Of a DNA stretch of 64,000 nucleotides, positions 25,538-35,094 are shown one piece after another. The notes beneath the pieces were generated by a model, which made no database searches, had not been told where the DNA came from, and saw nothing but the letters and a program-made list of their open reading frames with translations. This DNA comes from JANQOH01 sp965243325 (GTDB lineage: Bacteria > Pseudomonadota > Alphaproteobacteria > UBA7887), in assembly GCA_965243325.1 (NCBI GenBank), contig CBDEUQ010000003.1:3410001-3474000 (forward strand). Direction: 5' to 3'. The stretch's first letter is position 1; every line of letters begins with the position of its first letter. Position numbers and translations under genes: made by a program.

Positions 25538-28393
25538 ATGACTCCGGGCGCGTTCATCGCCAAGTGGCGGGCATCGGAGCTGAAGGAACGCTCGGCGTCG
25601 CAGGAACACTTCATCGACCTGTGCCGGCTGCTCGGCGAACCGACGCCGGCGGAAGCCGACCCGGCGGGCGAGCGGTACTGCTTCGAGCGCGGCGCGCGGA
25701 AGGACACCGGCGGCGACGGCTGGGCCGACGTGTGGAAGCGCGGCTGCTTCGCGTGGGAGTACAAGGGCCGCCGCGCCGATCTCGACGCGGCGTTCAATCA
25801 ACTGCGGCAGTACGCGCTCGCGCTGGAAAACCCACCGCTGCTGATCGTCTCGGACATGGCGCGGTTCCGCATCCGCACCAACTGGACGAACAGCGTGAGC
25901 GTGACGCACGAGTTCACGCTCGACGATCTCGCGGACGGCGCGACGCGCGACAAGCTCAAGTGGGCGATGTCGGACCCGGCGCGGCTGCGGCCCGGCGAGA
26001 CACGGCAGACCGTGACGGAGCGCGCGGCGGCGACCTTCGCAGAACTTGCGCAAGGCTTGCGGGACCGGGGCCATGATCCGCAGACGGTGGCGCACTTCGT
26101 CAACCGTCTGGTGTTCTGCATGTTCGCGGAGGATGTGGGCCTGCTGCCCGACGAGATGTTCACCCGGATGCTGACCCATGCCCGGCGCAATCCCGACAGG
26201 TTCGCGGACTATGCCTCGCGGTTGTTCGGCGCGATGGCTACGGGCGGCGATATCGACTTTCAGGCGGTGGCCTGGTTCAACGGCGGGCTGTTCGACGACG
26301 ACGCGGCCTTGCCGCTCGACCGGCAAGGAATCGAGACGGCGCTCAAGGCGGCGGCGCTCGACTGGTCGGAGATCGACCCGTCAATCCTCGGCACACTGTT
26401 CGAGCGCGGCCTCGACCCGGACAAGCGTTCGCAGTTGGGCGCGCACTACACCGACCGCGACAAGATCATGCGGATCGTCGAGCCGGTGATCGTCCGTCCG
26501 CTGCTCGCGGAGTGGGAGACGGCGAAGGCCGGGATCGCGGCTACCGTCGAACGCGCGGACGTGGCGGGTTCTCCGGCGGCGCAGACACGGCTACGGCGGC
26601 AGGCGGACCGGGCGCTGCGCACCTTCCTCGACCGGCTGCGGCAGTTCACCGTGCTCGACCCGGCCTGCGGGTCGGGGAACTTCCTGTATCTTGCGCTGCA
26701 CGCGCTCAAGGACATCGAGCACCGGGTCCAGCTCGAAGCGGAGACGCTCGGCCTTGCGCGCGGGTTCCCGGCGGTCGGCCCGGCGAACGTGAAGGGAATC
26801 GAGATCAACGCCTACGCCGCCGAGCTTGCCCGCGTGTCGGTGTGGATCGGCGAAATCCAGTGGATGCGGCGCAACGGGTTCAGCAATTCGACCAATCCGA
26901 TTCTCGATCCGCTCGACACCATCGAATGCCGCGATGCGGTCCTTTCGCCCGACGGAGGACAACCGGACTGGCCCGACGCCGACGCCGTGATCGGCAACCC
27001 GCCGTTTCTCGGCGGCAAGCTGCTAATCGGCGGGCTGGGCGAGGACTACGTTTCGCGGATGTTCGCGGCGTGGCAGGGCCGCGTGCCTCGCGAGGCTGAT
27101 CTCGTCTGCTACTGGTTCGTGAAAGCGGGCGAGCAAGTCGCGGCCGGCGCGACACAGCGTGTCGGGTTGGTCGCTACGAATTCCATACGCGGCGGAGTGA
27201 ACCGCAGGGCCTTGCAGGCGGCGACCGACGGACGCCCGATCTTCGATGCCTGGCCGGATGAGCCGTGGGTGATTGACGGTGCGGCGGTGCGGGTGTCGCT
27301 GGTCTGCTTCTCCGGTCCGGACGACGCGTACAAGCCGGAGACACGCATGGATGGTGAGCCCGCCGACGAAATCCATTCCGACCTTACGGCCAGTCGCGGC
27401 GGAGCCGGGATTGACCTTACCGGGGCGAAGCGCATTCCGAGGAATATCGGGGTCGCCTTTATGGGCGACACCAAGGGCGGGCCGTTCGACGTTCCCGGCG
27501 ATCTCGCTCGGGAGTGGCTCCGCCTGCCGGCCAATCCGAACGGGCGGACAAACGCCGATGTGCTCAAGCCCTGGGTCAACGGCATGGACCTGACCCGCCG
27601 CCCGGCGAGCAAGTGGATCGTCGATTTCGGTTGGGAAATGACGGAGGCGGATGCCGCGCTCTTCGAGGCGCCCTTCGCGCACGTAAGGGAACATGTCTGG
27701 TCGATGCGGCAGCGGAACCGCCGGGAAGCGTATCGCCTGAACTGGTGGCGGCATGTCGAGCCGCGACAGGGGATGTGGGAGGCGCTCGAAAGTCTGCCCC
27801 GGTTCATTGCTACTCCGCGAGTCGCCAAGCACCGGCTGTTCGTCTGGCTCGACGCGGGCATCCTGCCCGATAGCCAAGTGATCGTCATCGCCCGCGACGA
27901 CGACACGATATTCGGCATCCTGCACAGCCGGTTTCACGAGGCATGGTCGCTCCGGCTCGGCACCAGCCTTGAGGACCGACCGCGCTACACTCCGACCACT
28001 ACCTTCGAAACCTTCCCCTTTCCGGTCGGCCTCTCGGCGGACATTCCCGCCGCCGACTACGCCGAAGACCCGCGCGCCGTCGCCATCGCCGATGCCGCGC
28101 GGCGGCTGGTCGAGCTTCGCGACCGCTGGCTCAACCCGCCCGAATGGGCGGAGTGGAGGGACGAGCCGGTGCCGGGCTATCCGAAGCGACCGGTCGCCCG
28201 CGACGAGGCGGCGGCTAAGGAACTCAAGGCCCGCACGCTCACCAACCTCTACAATGCTCGCCCGCAATGGCTGTCGGACGCGCACACCGCGTTGGACGCC
28301 GCCGTTGCTGCGGCCTACGGATGGGATGCGGAGATTCGCGAAGACGAAGCACTGCGGAACCTGCTGACGCTGAATGAGGCGGACGGCAAGTAA
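25538..28393 (+). CDS. MmeI-like (type IIL/IIG) restriction-methylase
   Basis: 951 residues, close to the 900-950 usual for MmeI relatives. The N-terminal nuclease has Asp64 then Glu74-x-Lys76 (WADVW, FAWEYKGR), the same D-x9-ExK spacing as MmeI. A helical linker is followed by a gamma-class methyltransferase: motif X-like LGAHYTDRDKIMRIV, motif I LDPACGSGNFLYLA, motif IV IGNPPF. A target-recognition region (about 620-840) and C-terminal helices complete the fold. Such enzymes both methylate one strand of a 6-7 bp site and cut about 20 bp away, so they need no separate partner. It is convergent with the thermonuclease gene, 30 bp apart. Confidence 0.92.
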   Translation: MTPGAFIAKWRASELKERSASQEHFIDLCRLLGEPTPAEADPAGERYCFERGARKDTGGDGWADVWKRGCFAWEYKGRRADLDAAFNQLRQYALALENPPLLIVSDMARFRIRTNWTNSVSVTHEFTLDDLADGATRDKLKWAMSDPARLRPGETRQTVTERAAATFAELAQGLRDRGHDPQTVAHFVNRLVFCMFAEDVGLLPDEMFTRMLTHARRNPDRFADYASRLFGAMATGGDIDFQAVAWFNGGLFDDDAALPLDRQGIETALKAAALDWSEIDPSILGTLFERGLDPDKRSQLGAHYTDRDKIMRIVEPVIVRPLLAEWETAKAGIAATVERADVAGSPAAQTRLRRQADRALRTFLDRLRQFTVLDPACGSGNFLYLALHALKDIEHRVQLEAETLGLARGFPAVGPANVKGIEINAYAAELARVSVWIGEIQWMRRNGFSNSTNPILDPLDTIECRDAVLSPDGGQPDWPDADAVIGNPPFLGGKLLIGGLGEDYVSRMFAAWQGRVPREADLVCYWFVKAGEQVAAGATQRVGLVATNSIRGGVNRRALQAATDGRPIFDAWPDEPWVIDGAAVRVSLVCFSGPDDAYKPETRMDGEPADEIHSDLTASRGGAGIDLTGAKRIPRNIGVAFMGDTKGGPFDVPGDLAREWLRLPANPNGRTNADVLKPWVNGMDLTRRPASKWIVDFGWEMTEADAALFEAPFAHVREHVWSMRQRNRREAYRLNWWRHVEPRQGMWEALESLPRFIATPRVAKHRLFVWLDAGILPDSQVIVIARDDDTIFGILHSRFHEAWSLRLGTSLEDRPRYTPTTTFETFPFPVGLSADIPAADYAEDPRAVAIADAARRLVELRDRWLNPPEWAEWRDEPVPGYPKRPVARDEAAAKELKARTLTNLYNARPQWLSDAHTALDAAVAAAYGWDAEIREDEALRNLLTLNEADGK

Positions 28394-28423
28394 GCGCCTC
28401 CGCACGGCCTCACGTTATTCGTC

Positions 28424-29260
28424 TCAATCCTTTCTCGGCTCCCGGTGTCGGTGGGCTCTGGGATCGAAGTTGTGGGCGTGCGCCCACATGCCGCGCTGCG
28501 CTCTACGCGCCTCCCGCTCGACGTGTCGGTAGCGGTCATCGTAGGCGGCGATCGCGTGTCCTTCCCGCACCAGCCATTCCCCGATGTCCCTGCCCTTGTA
28601 GGTCACGGTGCCGACCAGCCGTCCGAACTTGTCCACACTCTCGACCGAAACGCGGACGGACTTACCTCCGATTTCCTGAATGAGTGCGCTCTTCACGCGC
28701 TTCCCGTGGTTGAACCAGTACCCGTCCTGATGTTTGGCCTTCTGATCGTATTCGGGCGCGTCGAGCCCGGCGAGGCGCACTTCCTGTCTGGCCACCCGTA
28801 CCCCATCGCCGTCGGTCACATACGCCTTGCCTGTGATCGTACGGGTGGGACTCTCCACCCGGTGATCAGGGCGGAGCGGTGCGACGGACGCCTTCCGTGG
28901 GGCCGCGCGTCGCTGCCCCGGTCCGGTTCTTCTTGCATGACCCTTCTTCCGATTCCGGCGAGAACGCTTTCCGGGGGCGATCCCACGCAGAATTGCGACA
29001 GCGACAACGAGCGCAATCAACCACCACCAATCCGCGAACAATCCAGAGACTGCCTCCGACAGCATTTCCTCCAAGCCGATCCTGTCCAAGTGGGTCTTCC
29101 CCCGGTTCTGATGAGCGCATTTGCGGCATGGCCAATCTATCCAGTCGTATCGCGGCACGCCACAGCGGCACCGGTCGAGAAGGTTCCGTTCGTCGGTCTC
29201 CGCCGTGTCGCAATCCCCACGGTGCCGCGCTCCGTTTTGGATTTCAAAACCAGCGGCCAT
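28424..29260 (-). CDS. Membrane-anchored thermonuclease (SNase-like)
   Basis: 278 residues. An N-terminal cysteine pair set (C31-x-C33, C45-x-x-C48) looks like a small zinc ribbon, followed by one membrane segment at 79-94 (WWWLIALVVAVAILRGI) and a basic linker. The C-terminal SNase domain has VTDGDGV (149-153), RLAGLDAPE (162-170), DKFGRLVG (210-217) and AQRGMW. These give the Asp, Arg and Glu of calcium-dependent staphylococcal-type nucleases. The start overlaps the stop of the upstream integrase by 17 bp, so it is translationally coupled to two recombinases. That linkage is unusual and suggests a role in DNA uptake, degradation or element biology. Confidence 0.88.
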   Translation of the reverse strand: MAAGFEIQNGARHRGDCDTAETDERNLLDRCRCGVPRYDWIDWPCRKCAHQNRGKTHLDRIGLEEMLSEAVSGLFADWWWLIALVVAVAILRGIAPGKRSRRNRKKGHARRTGPGQRRAAPRKASVAPLRPDHRVESPTRTITGKAYVTDGDGVRVARQEVRLAGLDAPEYDQKAKHQDGYWFNHGKRVKSALIQEIGGKSVRVSVESVDKFGRLVGTVTYKGRDIGEWLVREGHAIAAYDDRYRHVEREARRAQRGMWAHAHNFDPRAHRHREPRKD

Positions 29261-30449
29261 GCAGTTGGGCGCGGGGCCGCGAAGGCGCCGCCGCGATGTG
29301 AAGGTTCATCGCATCGGCGATCAGGCTCCCGACCTTCTCCGCCGTTTCGACCAGATGGCCGTCGGAAAGGTGCGCATAGCTCGCGGTAGTCTCGTGCCTG
29401 CGATGGCCGAGCAGCTTGCCCACGAGCGGCAGGTTTTCGCCTGACATGACGGCGTGGCTCGCCGCCGTGTGCCGCAAGTCGTGCAGCCGGACCTTGCCGA
29501 GCTTCGCGTCGTCGCAGACCGCTCGCCAGCAGTTGACGATCCGGTGTGCGTGTCTGCCCCCGGCGAGGCTCGGAAACAGGAACGCATCGGGGTTGCGTGG
29601 TCCGGACAGTGCCGCGATGACGGCCCGCGCGGCTTCGGCGAGCGGCACGCTGCGCGGTCCAGTCTTGCTATCGGGCAAGGCGATGACGCTCTCCCCAACG
29701 TCGCGCCAGCGGAGATTGAGCACTTCGCCCCTGCGGCAGCCGGTGAGCGCCAGCAGCCGGATCGCCGCGACGGCCTCGGGCCGTTCGTCCTCTCGGGCGT
29801 CGAGCGCCCGCCCGAGCCGGGCGAGTTCGTCGGTGTCGAGGAAACGGGCGATGTTGCGCCTCGGGTTCTTCCTGATGCCGAGACAGGGATTGGTGCCCGG
29901 CTCGCGGAAGCCGTATTCCTCGGCCCGGAACATCATGGAGCGCAATATCTCGAAGGCTCGGTTGGCCGCGCCGGGCCGCTCCCGGCTCGCTTCGTCGAAC
30001 CACGCGGCCACATCCTCGGGGCCGACATGATCCACCGGCATCTTGCCGAAGGCGGGCAGGATGCGGGCCTTGAGATAGATGCGGATGGTCCTGCGTCCCG
30101 ACGGCTTCCAGTAGGGATCGCAGCGCCGGAGATACTCATCGGCCAGCATGGCCACGGTCGGGGCCGTCTTCTCCTTGCGGATGTCGTCGGCGGGATTGGC
30201 GCCCGCGCGGACGCGCGCGAGCATGTCGCGGGCGCGGCGGCGGGCTTGCGCCAGGTCCATTTCCCCGTGACGGGCGATGACGATGCGCCGGGTCTTCCCC
30301 TCGATGCGAGCCTGCACGATCCACGCCTTCGCGCCGGATCGGTGGACGCGCAACCCGAAGCCCGGGAGCGCCCGGTCGAACAGGAACACGTCCCGTTCGC
30401 CGGGTTCGGTCTCGCGGACGAGCCGCGCGGTGAGGTCAACGGTCGGCAT
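29244..30449 (-). CDS. Tyrosine recombinase (second of the overlapping pair)
   Basis: 401 residues. An N-terminal integrase-type domain (DVFLFDRALPGFGLRVHRSGAK) precedes a core-binding domain (LADEYLRRCDPYWKPSGRRT) and a catalytic domain with TGCRRGEV, LHDLRHTAAS, LLGHRRHETTASYAHL. The catalytic set is complete. GGGAGGG seven bases before ATG 30449 fixes the start. It overlaps the upstream recombinase by 14 bp and the downstream thermonuclease by 17 bp. Two different recombinases in one operon suggest a heteromeric or two-step recombination system rather than two independent integrases. Confidence 0.9.
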   Translation of the reverse strand: MPTVDLTARLVRETEPGERDVFLFDRALPGFGLRVHRSGAKAWIVQARIEGKTRRIVIARHGEMDLAQARRRARDMLARVRAGANPADDIRKEKTAPTVAMLADEYLRRCDPYWKPSGRRTIRIYLKARILPAFGKMPVDHVGPEDVAAWFDEASRERPGAANRAFEILRSMMFRAEEYGFREPGTNPCLGIRKNPRRNIARFLDTDELARLGRALDAREDERPEAVAAIRLLALTGCRRGEVLNLRWRDVGESVIALPDSKTGPRSVPLAEAARAVIAALSGPRNPDAFLFPSLAGGRHAHRIVNCWRAVCDDAKLGKVRLHDLRHTAASHAVMSGENLPLVGKLLGHRRHETTASYAHLSDGHLVETAEKVGSLIADAMNLHIAAAPSRPRAQLHGRWF

Positions 30450-31626
30450 GATCGCACCCTCCCTCACGGACGGTCCCTCTACCGGCCAGGGCCGCCCCGA
30501 TGCGCCCGGACACTCGGTCGGCGGCCTCGGCAATGGAGCGGTCGGACAGGTGGACATAGCGCTCGGTCGTCTCGACCAGCGCGTGACCGAGCAGCTTCGC
30601 GATGGTCTCCATGCCGACGTCGTTCATGGCCGCGACCGAAGCCCACGAATGACGGAGGTCATGAAGCCGCAGGCCGGGCAACTCCGCTTCATCGCGGATG
30701 CGGGTCCATTGGAACGCGATGTTGTCGACGGGCCGCGTCGGCGGACGGGCGGGAAAGAGATACGGGCAATCGGGGCCGTAGTGCGGGATCGAGTCGATGA
30801 CGGCGCGCGCGGCGCTCGATAGCCAGACCGTGCGCGGCCCGGATTTCGAATCGGGCAGGAAGATGCGCCGGCCCCTGATCCAGTCCCATTGGAGTGACGC
30901 GATCTCGCCGAAGCGGCAGCCGGTCAGCATCAGCAGGCGGACGATGGCGACGACATCGGGGCACCGGAACTCGTCGCGGGTCAGCACGGCATTGAGCCGG
31001 GCCATTTCCTCCGCCGTCAGGAAGCGCTCCTTGGCCTGGGTCTTGTAGCGCCGCGTGTTCTTGCAGGGATTGGAGTTGTGGCGGCGGTATCCCCAAAGCT
31101 CGGCCATGCGCATCATGACGGACAGGGTGGGCATGGCTCGGTTGGCGTTGCCGGGCCTGTCGGCCATCGACGCGAACCAGTCCCGGACATGCTCGACGGC
31201 GATGGCGTCCACCGCCATGTGGCCGAAGGCGGGCAGGATGTGGTTGCGGACGACATAGGTGCTGGCCGTCAGGGTCTTGGGCTTCCAGTGCCGCGCGTAG
31301 CGGTCGAGAAACTCCTCGGCGAAAGCCTCCATCGGATAACCCGGCGTTCTCGGGCCGTTGTCCGTCTTCGCCGGTTCGATGTAGCTGGCGATGAGCCTGC
31401 GGGCCTCGCGCCGCGCCTCGGGGATCGTCATGGCGTCGGCGCTGCCGATGGTGGCGTATCGCCTCCGCCCGCGCACCATGCGGGCGAGGAAGTAGGTTCG
31501 GACTCCGGTGGGCTGGATGGTCAGCGCGAGTCCGCTCACCATGTCGTCGCGGACTTCGTACTTCGTAGCTCGGGGTTTTGCGAGGCGGACGCGCCGGGCG
31601 AAGGTGGATTTGGGTCGGTCGGTCAT
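30436..31626 (-). CDS. Tyrosine recombinase (first of the overlapping pair)
   Basis: 396 residues with the same layout: an N-terminal arm-binding domain (YEVRDDMVSGLALTIQPTG), core-binding domain, and a catalytic domain with TGCRFGEI, LHDLRHSWAS, LLGHALVETTERYVHLS. All four main catalytic residues are present. It is related to, but clearly different from, the gene at 29244 and the DUF4102 copies at 13942 and 15654. It is the first gene of the three-gene recombinase-recombinase-thermonuclease operon, so its promoter should lie in 31627-31750. Confidence 0.9.
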   Translation of the reverse strand: MTDRPKSTFARRVRLAKPRATKYEVRDDMVSGLALTIQPTGVRTYFLARMVRGRRRYATIGSADAMTIPEARREARRLIASYIEPAKTDNGPRTPGYPMEAFAEEFLDRYARHWKPKTLTASTYVVRNHILPAFGHMAVDAIAVEHVRDWFASMADRPGNANRAMPTLSVMMRMAELWGYRRHNSNPCKNTRRYKTQAKERFLTAEEMARLNAVLTRDEFRCPDVVAIVRLLMLTGCRFGEIASLQWDWIRGRRIFLPDSKSGPRTVWLSSAARAVIDSIPHYGPDCPYLFPARPPTRPVDNIAFQWTRIRDEAELPGLRLHDLRHSWASVAAMNDVGMETIAKLLGHALVETTERYVHLSDRSIAEAADRVSGRIGAALAGRGTVREGGCDHADR

Positions 31627-32472
31627 GGTCGCGGCTCCCGGTTCGGGCCGCGCGGCTGACTGGTAGTCAAGGAAGCAGCCGCGGCGGCGTTTCGTCGGGG
31701 ATGCCGCGAGGCGGCGCGGGACCGGTGGAACCGTAACGCCCTGCTATTGCAGGGTTTTCCGGCTACTCATGCGACGGCGGGCGGAGGCAGGAAGGGCACC
31801 CTGGGTGCGTCCGGTGTGGTTCCAAAGCCCGCCACGGCGGGTCATAGGCCATGAATCTGCTGAATTTTCCAAGGGGGAATGGACGCCGGAGAACCCGGCA
31901 GGGTGAAGCCGCCGCGGCGCTGAGCGGCGGGGCGTGCCGTCACGAACCGGGACGGTCGCGCCCGGCGAGGTGACGGAGGCGCCGATGGTGGAACCCGCCC
32001 GATGCCGGTCGCACCTGCATCGGGTTCTGTGGAGGCCGGCAACGGCGACGCGCGCGATGATCGCGATGACGACCGCGACCACGGTCACCAGCGCCGTGCA
32101 TCGTGTCGTGCACGATGATCGGCGCATTAGCCGACGCGCTATGCGAAGCATGGTGCGGAGGCGACCGACAGGACGGGCGATCGCGAGTCCCGTCGCGGTG
32201 TCCGCCGTGGCGATCAAGTCGGCGATCATGATCGCCGACAGCGCCGAGGGTGGGAGCGAGTAGCGCGAGCGGATCGGTGTGAGCGGCAGCGAACGCACTG
32301 GTGATCGGCGAATCCCCCGGATCGTGGTCCGGGGGCAGGCATCGCCCGGCGAGCGCGGCGCGAAGCGCGCGCGAGGAAGACGGCGCCGCCGCAACGCCGT
32401 CGGTCGGAAACGAAACGGGCCGCGCCGCCGTCCCGCTGCGGGGATGACGGCGCGGCCCGCTAGGTACTGCGG
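31627..32472. other. Gene-poor spacer with a weak minus-strand frame
   Basis: 846 bp. A minus-strand frame from about 32229 down to 31744 encodes a protein whose middle is hydrophobic (TALVTVVAVVIAIIARVAV) and whose ends are very basic. It has no recognisable family or ribosome site. It may be a small membrane peptide or chance. Several GCGATCATGATCGC-like palindromes occur around 32060-32240. Confidence 0.3.
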
Positions 32473-33399
32473 TCAGGCGCGGCAGACCGGGATGCCCATC
32501 TGCCGGGCGCGGTCCACGAGGTTCTCGGTGATGCCGCTGCCGGGGAACGCGATCACGCCCTTCGGCAGAAGGTTCAGCAGCTCCTCGTTGCGGCGGAACG
32601 GGGCGGCGCGTCCGTGGCGGTCCCAATCGGGCTTGCAGACGACCTGGTGGACGCCGTTGCGTTCGGCCCAGCGCGCGGCGATCTTCTCGACGCCGGGACC
32701 GCCGCCGTGGACGAGCACCATGTCGGCGTGCTTGGCGCGGGTCCTGTCGAGCATGGCGATCACGGCGGCCGGGTCGGCGACGTCCTTGCCGCCGGCGATG
32801 GCGACGAGCGTTCCCTGCGGCAGATGCGCGGCGGTCTTGCGGTCCTGCCTCGCGCGGGCGAAATCGCGGGCGTCGATGCTGGCCGAGGTCAGCGTGCCGG
32901 TCTGCGATACATGCGATCCGCGCCTCGGACGCCAGACGTTGCCGGTCTCCGCGCGATACCGTTCGGCGGCCTGGTCGCGCATGGTCTCGAAGGCGTCGCG
33001 TCGGTCGGTGAGGCACTGCGCGCGATGGGTGGTCATCTCCAGTTCGAGGGACTTGATCTCGGTGCCGTCCTGGGCGCGCTGGAGGTCGCGCAGTTCGGGC
33101 ATCAGCTTGTCGGCGGCGCGGTCGAGGCGGTTGGTCTGGCTGTCGAGCATGTTCACGAACCCCCAGAGCAGGCTCTCGCGCTCGTCGGCAAGCTGGGTTC
33201 CGTCCGGCGCGACGCCCTCGGCCAGGATGCGGAACGCTTCGCTCACCGCATCGATGGCGTCGTCGGCGTCCCAGATCTCGCGGGTATCGAACTCGTCGCG
33301 CTCGGGCGCCGCGCCGAACAGGGCGGCGTTGTCGCAGACGGTCGCGGTGACGGACTGCGCGCCCGCTTCGATGGTGTCGATGTTCTCGATGATGTTCAT
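32473..33399 (-). CDS. DUF2493 (SLOG-fold) protein
   Basis: 308 residues. The N-terminal 190 residues are acidic and helical, with no known domain. The C-terminal third has the Rossmann-like SLOG fold of DUF2493/YspA proteins: LVAIAGGKDVADP, MVLVHGGGPGVEKIAA, then KGVIAFPGSGITENLVDRA. The glycine-rich loops suggest binding of a nucleotide-derived ligand. The family is common on alphaproteobacterial plasmids and islands, near ssb and DUF4326 genes as here. The function is unknown; nucleotide sensing in stress or defence has been proposed for the SLOG superfamily. Confidence 0.85.
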   Translation of the reverse strand: MNIIENIDTIEAGAQSVTATVCDNAALFGAAPERDEFDTREIWDADDAIDAVSEAFRILAEGVAPDGTQLADERESLLWGFVNMLDSQTNRLDRAADKLMPELRDLQRAQDGTEIKSLELEMTTHRAQCLTDRRDAFETMRDQAAERYRAETGNVWRPRRGSHVSQTGTLTSASIDARDFARARQDRKTAAHLPQGTLVAIAGGKDVADPAAVIAMLDRTRAKHADMVLVHGGGPGVEKIAARWAERNGVHQVVCKPDWDRHGRAAPFRRNEELLNLLPKGVIAFPGSGITENLVDRARQMGIPVCRA

Positions 33400-33787
33400 G
33401 TCGGTCTCCTATGCGATCGGTTGTTGCACGCTGGGGCCGATCCCCGACGTGATTGTTCTTTGGGACATGTGCGCGCAACGGAGACACGCGGGGTTGGTGG
33501 AGCTCGGCGTTGCGGCGGGGCGAGTGGTGCGGGCGCAAGGCCCTAGTGGAGCCTGGCGAGGAACGAGCCCTGGCGGAACTTGGGCCTGAGCCACGGTCGC
33601 CCTGTCGCGGCGCCTAGCGGAACCTCCCCGCGCCGGAGCGGAGCGGAGGACCGGCGAAGCCGGTTGTCGCAGAGAGCACACATGGCACAATGAACGATCA
33701 CGTCTGGAGGCGAATATCTCTCCACCTGCACGGACCTCATGGGCGGTTCGGCTTGGCACGGCGGTCGAGGGGATGCACGATGTCGCG
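33400..33787. other. Spacer between DUF2493 and DUF4326 genes
   Basis: 388 bp; I see no supported gene. Two similar GATCACGT/GACGTGATTGTT-containing stretches occur near 33448 and 33690. They are possibly shared promoter elements for the flanking minus-strand genes. Confidence 0.3.
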
Positions 33788-34122
33788 TCAGCCATCGGTC
33801 CGCTCCGCCAGTTGCCCGGAGGCCCAGGCGGCTGCGCGGGCGAGCACATGGCCGTGGCACGGTTCGGGATCGCACCAGCACGCCAGCCAGCATCCGTCGA
33901 GCGCGGCGAGCTCCTCCAGCGCGACTTCGCCCGCGCGGATGCGGCGCCACAGATCGGCGCGGTAGCAGGCGATGACTTCCTCGCGGGTCCCGTCGCGGCC
34001 CACGCGCCACGGGTTGCCCACCGGGTGCGGCGGTCGACCAGCACGGTGTTGTTGACGACGTGCGCATATTCGAACTCCTCCCGCAGCCTCGGCTCGCGCT
34101 TCAGGTTGATGACGGCCTCCAT
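33788..34122 (-). pseudogene. DUF4326 protein, frameshifted
   Basis: The N-terminal part (MEAVINLKREPRLREEFEY, then VDRRTRW) reads in one frame from 34122. The family's GNPWRVGRDGTREEVI, then LACWCDPEPCHGHVLARAAA, reads in the next frame from about 34020. Losing one G in a run of Gs at 34016-34022 explains the shift: TGG-GGC has become TGG-GC. With one base restored, a protein of about 110 residues of normal length results. DUF4326 proteins carry a Cys/His cluster (CWC-x-P-x-PCH) and are of unknown function, common on plasmids. A sequencing error is possible. Confidence 0.7.
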
Positions 34123-34267
34123 GACTCCCTCCTCGTCCAGAACGGCTTGCCCTCCTCGCTGCTTTTCTCCCCTCTTGGCGCGGCGGCGGACTCCGGACCC
34201 GCGGCAGAAAAAATGGCGGCCGCCGAAACAGCAGCCGCCAGAGTTGGGAGGGAGGGGAGAGACGGAT

Positions 34268-34735
34268 CTAGAACGGGATTTCCTGGCCCAGCCCGTCATC
34301 GTCGCCGGCCGGCATCGCCTCGCCGTTCGCCGACGGCTGGGCGGTCCCCGACGCGGCCCGGGTGCCGTTGCCGTTCGCGCCGGCGGGCTTGTCCAGGAAT
34401 TGAATTTTGTGGCCGGGCACGACCAGGATCTCGGTGGAGAAGCGCTCCGAGTCCTCGCCGTCCTTCTTCCACCGGCGGGTCTTGAGCTTGCCCTCGGCGT
34501 GGATCAGCCGGCCCTTCTTGGCGTGGCGCACCAGCATGTCGATCAGGCCGGGCTGGAAGGTCACGACCCGGTGCCATTCCGTGCGGTCCTGGCGCTCCCC
34601 GGAATTGCGATCCAGGAAGCTCTCGTCGGTCGCGATGCTCAGATTGGCGACACGGCCGCCGCTGGCGAGGTTGTTGACGATGACGTCGGCGCCCAGGCGG
34701 CCGATCAGTTCGACGCGGTTCATTCCGAAGCTCAT
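34268..34735 (-). CDS. ssb: Single-stranded DNA-binding protein
   Basis: 155 residues. The OB fold covers about 1-110 (NRVELIGRLGADVIV, VANLSIATDESF, TEWHRVVTF, KGRLIHAEGKLKTRRW). A flexible Gly/Ala/Asn linker ends in the acidic tip DDDGLGQEIPF, which recruits repair and replication proteins. The tip differs slightly from the usual DDDIPF but keeps Pro-Phe at the end. This is an accessory copy of the plasmid type, likely protecting transferred single strands during conjugation with the MobF relaxase of the same island. Confidence 0.93.
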   Translation of the reverse strand: MSFGMNRVELIGRLGADVIVNNLASGGRVANLSIATDESFLDRNSGERQDRTEWHRVVTFQPGLIDMLVRHAKKGRLIHAEGKLKTRRWKKDGEDSERFSTEILVVPGHKIQFLDKPAGANGNGTRAASGTAQPSANGEAMPAGDDDGLGQEIPF

Positions 34736-34851
34736 GACGATGCTCCTTCAGTTCTCGATGTTGACGATGGTTTGCGAACGACGGGAAGCCGGGACGATCG
34801 CTCCCCCCGGCCCCCCGCCGCTCATCCACTCCAAGCGCTCCTCCACCTCCA

Positions 34852-35094
34852 TCACGCCGGAGGGAGCGACGCCGCCGGGTCCCAGGGCTCGTCGGGCGCG
34901 GCCTCGCCGAAGCCCACCACCGGCGGTTCCGGGAAGAGGCCGGCGAAACCGTGCTCGGGATAGACCGCCGGGCGTTCGGGACACCGCATCTGGCGCTCGT
35001 CCTCGATCGTCTCGCGGACGGCGGCCGGGTCGATGCCCAGCGCGGCCAGCAAGGTGTTGGCGGGCAGGTCGGTGGAATGGTCGGACAGGAACAT
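34852..35094 (-). CDS. Small hypothetical protein upstream of ssb
   Basis: 80 residues (start MFLSDHSTDLPANTLL). AAGGAGG nine bases before the ATG at 35094 is the best ribosome site in this cluster and supports a real gene. LLAALGIDPAAVRETIEDERQ is likely helical; the C-terminal half is Pro/Glu-rich. I see no known domain. It is about 120 bp upstream of ssb on the same strand. Confidence 0.6.
   Translation of the reverse strand: MFLSDHSTDLPANTLLAALGIDPAAVRETIEDERQMRCPERPAVYPEHGFAGLFPEPPVVGFGEAAPDEPWDPAASLPPA

Noticed and set aside
31744..32229. Possible small membrane protein on the minus strand
   Set aside because: There is one hydrophobic stretch but no ribosome site, no family match and highly skewed composition; it is kept only as a note in the spacer entry.
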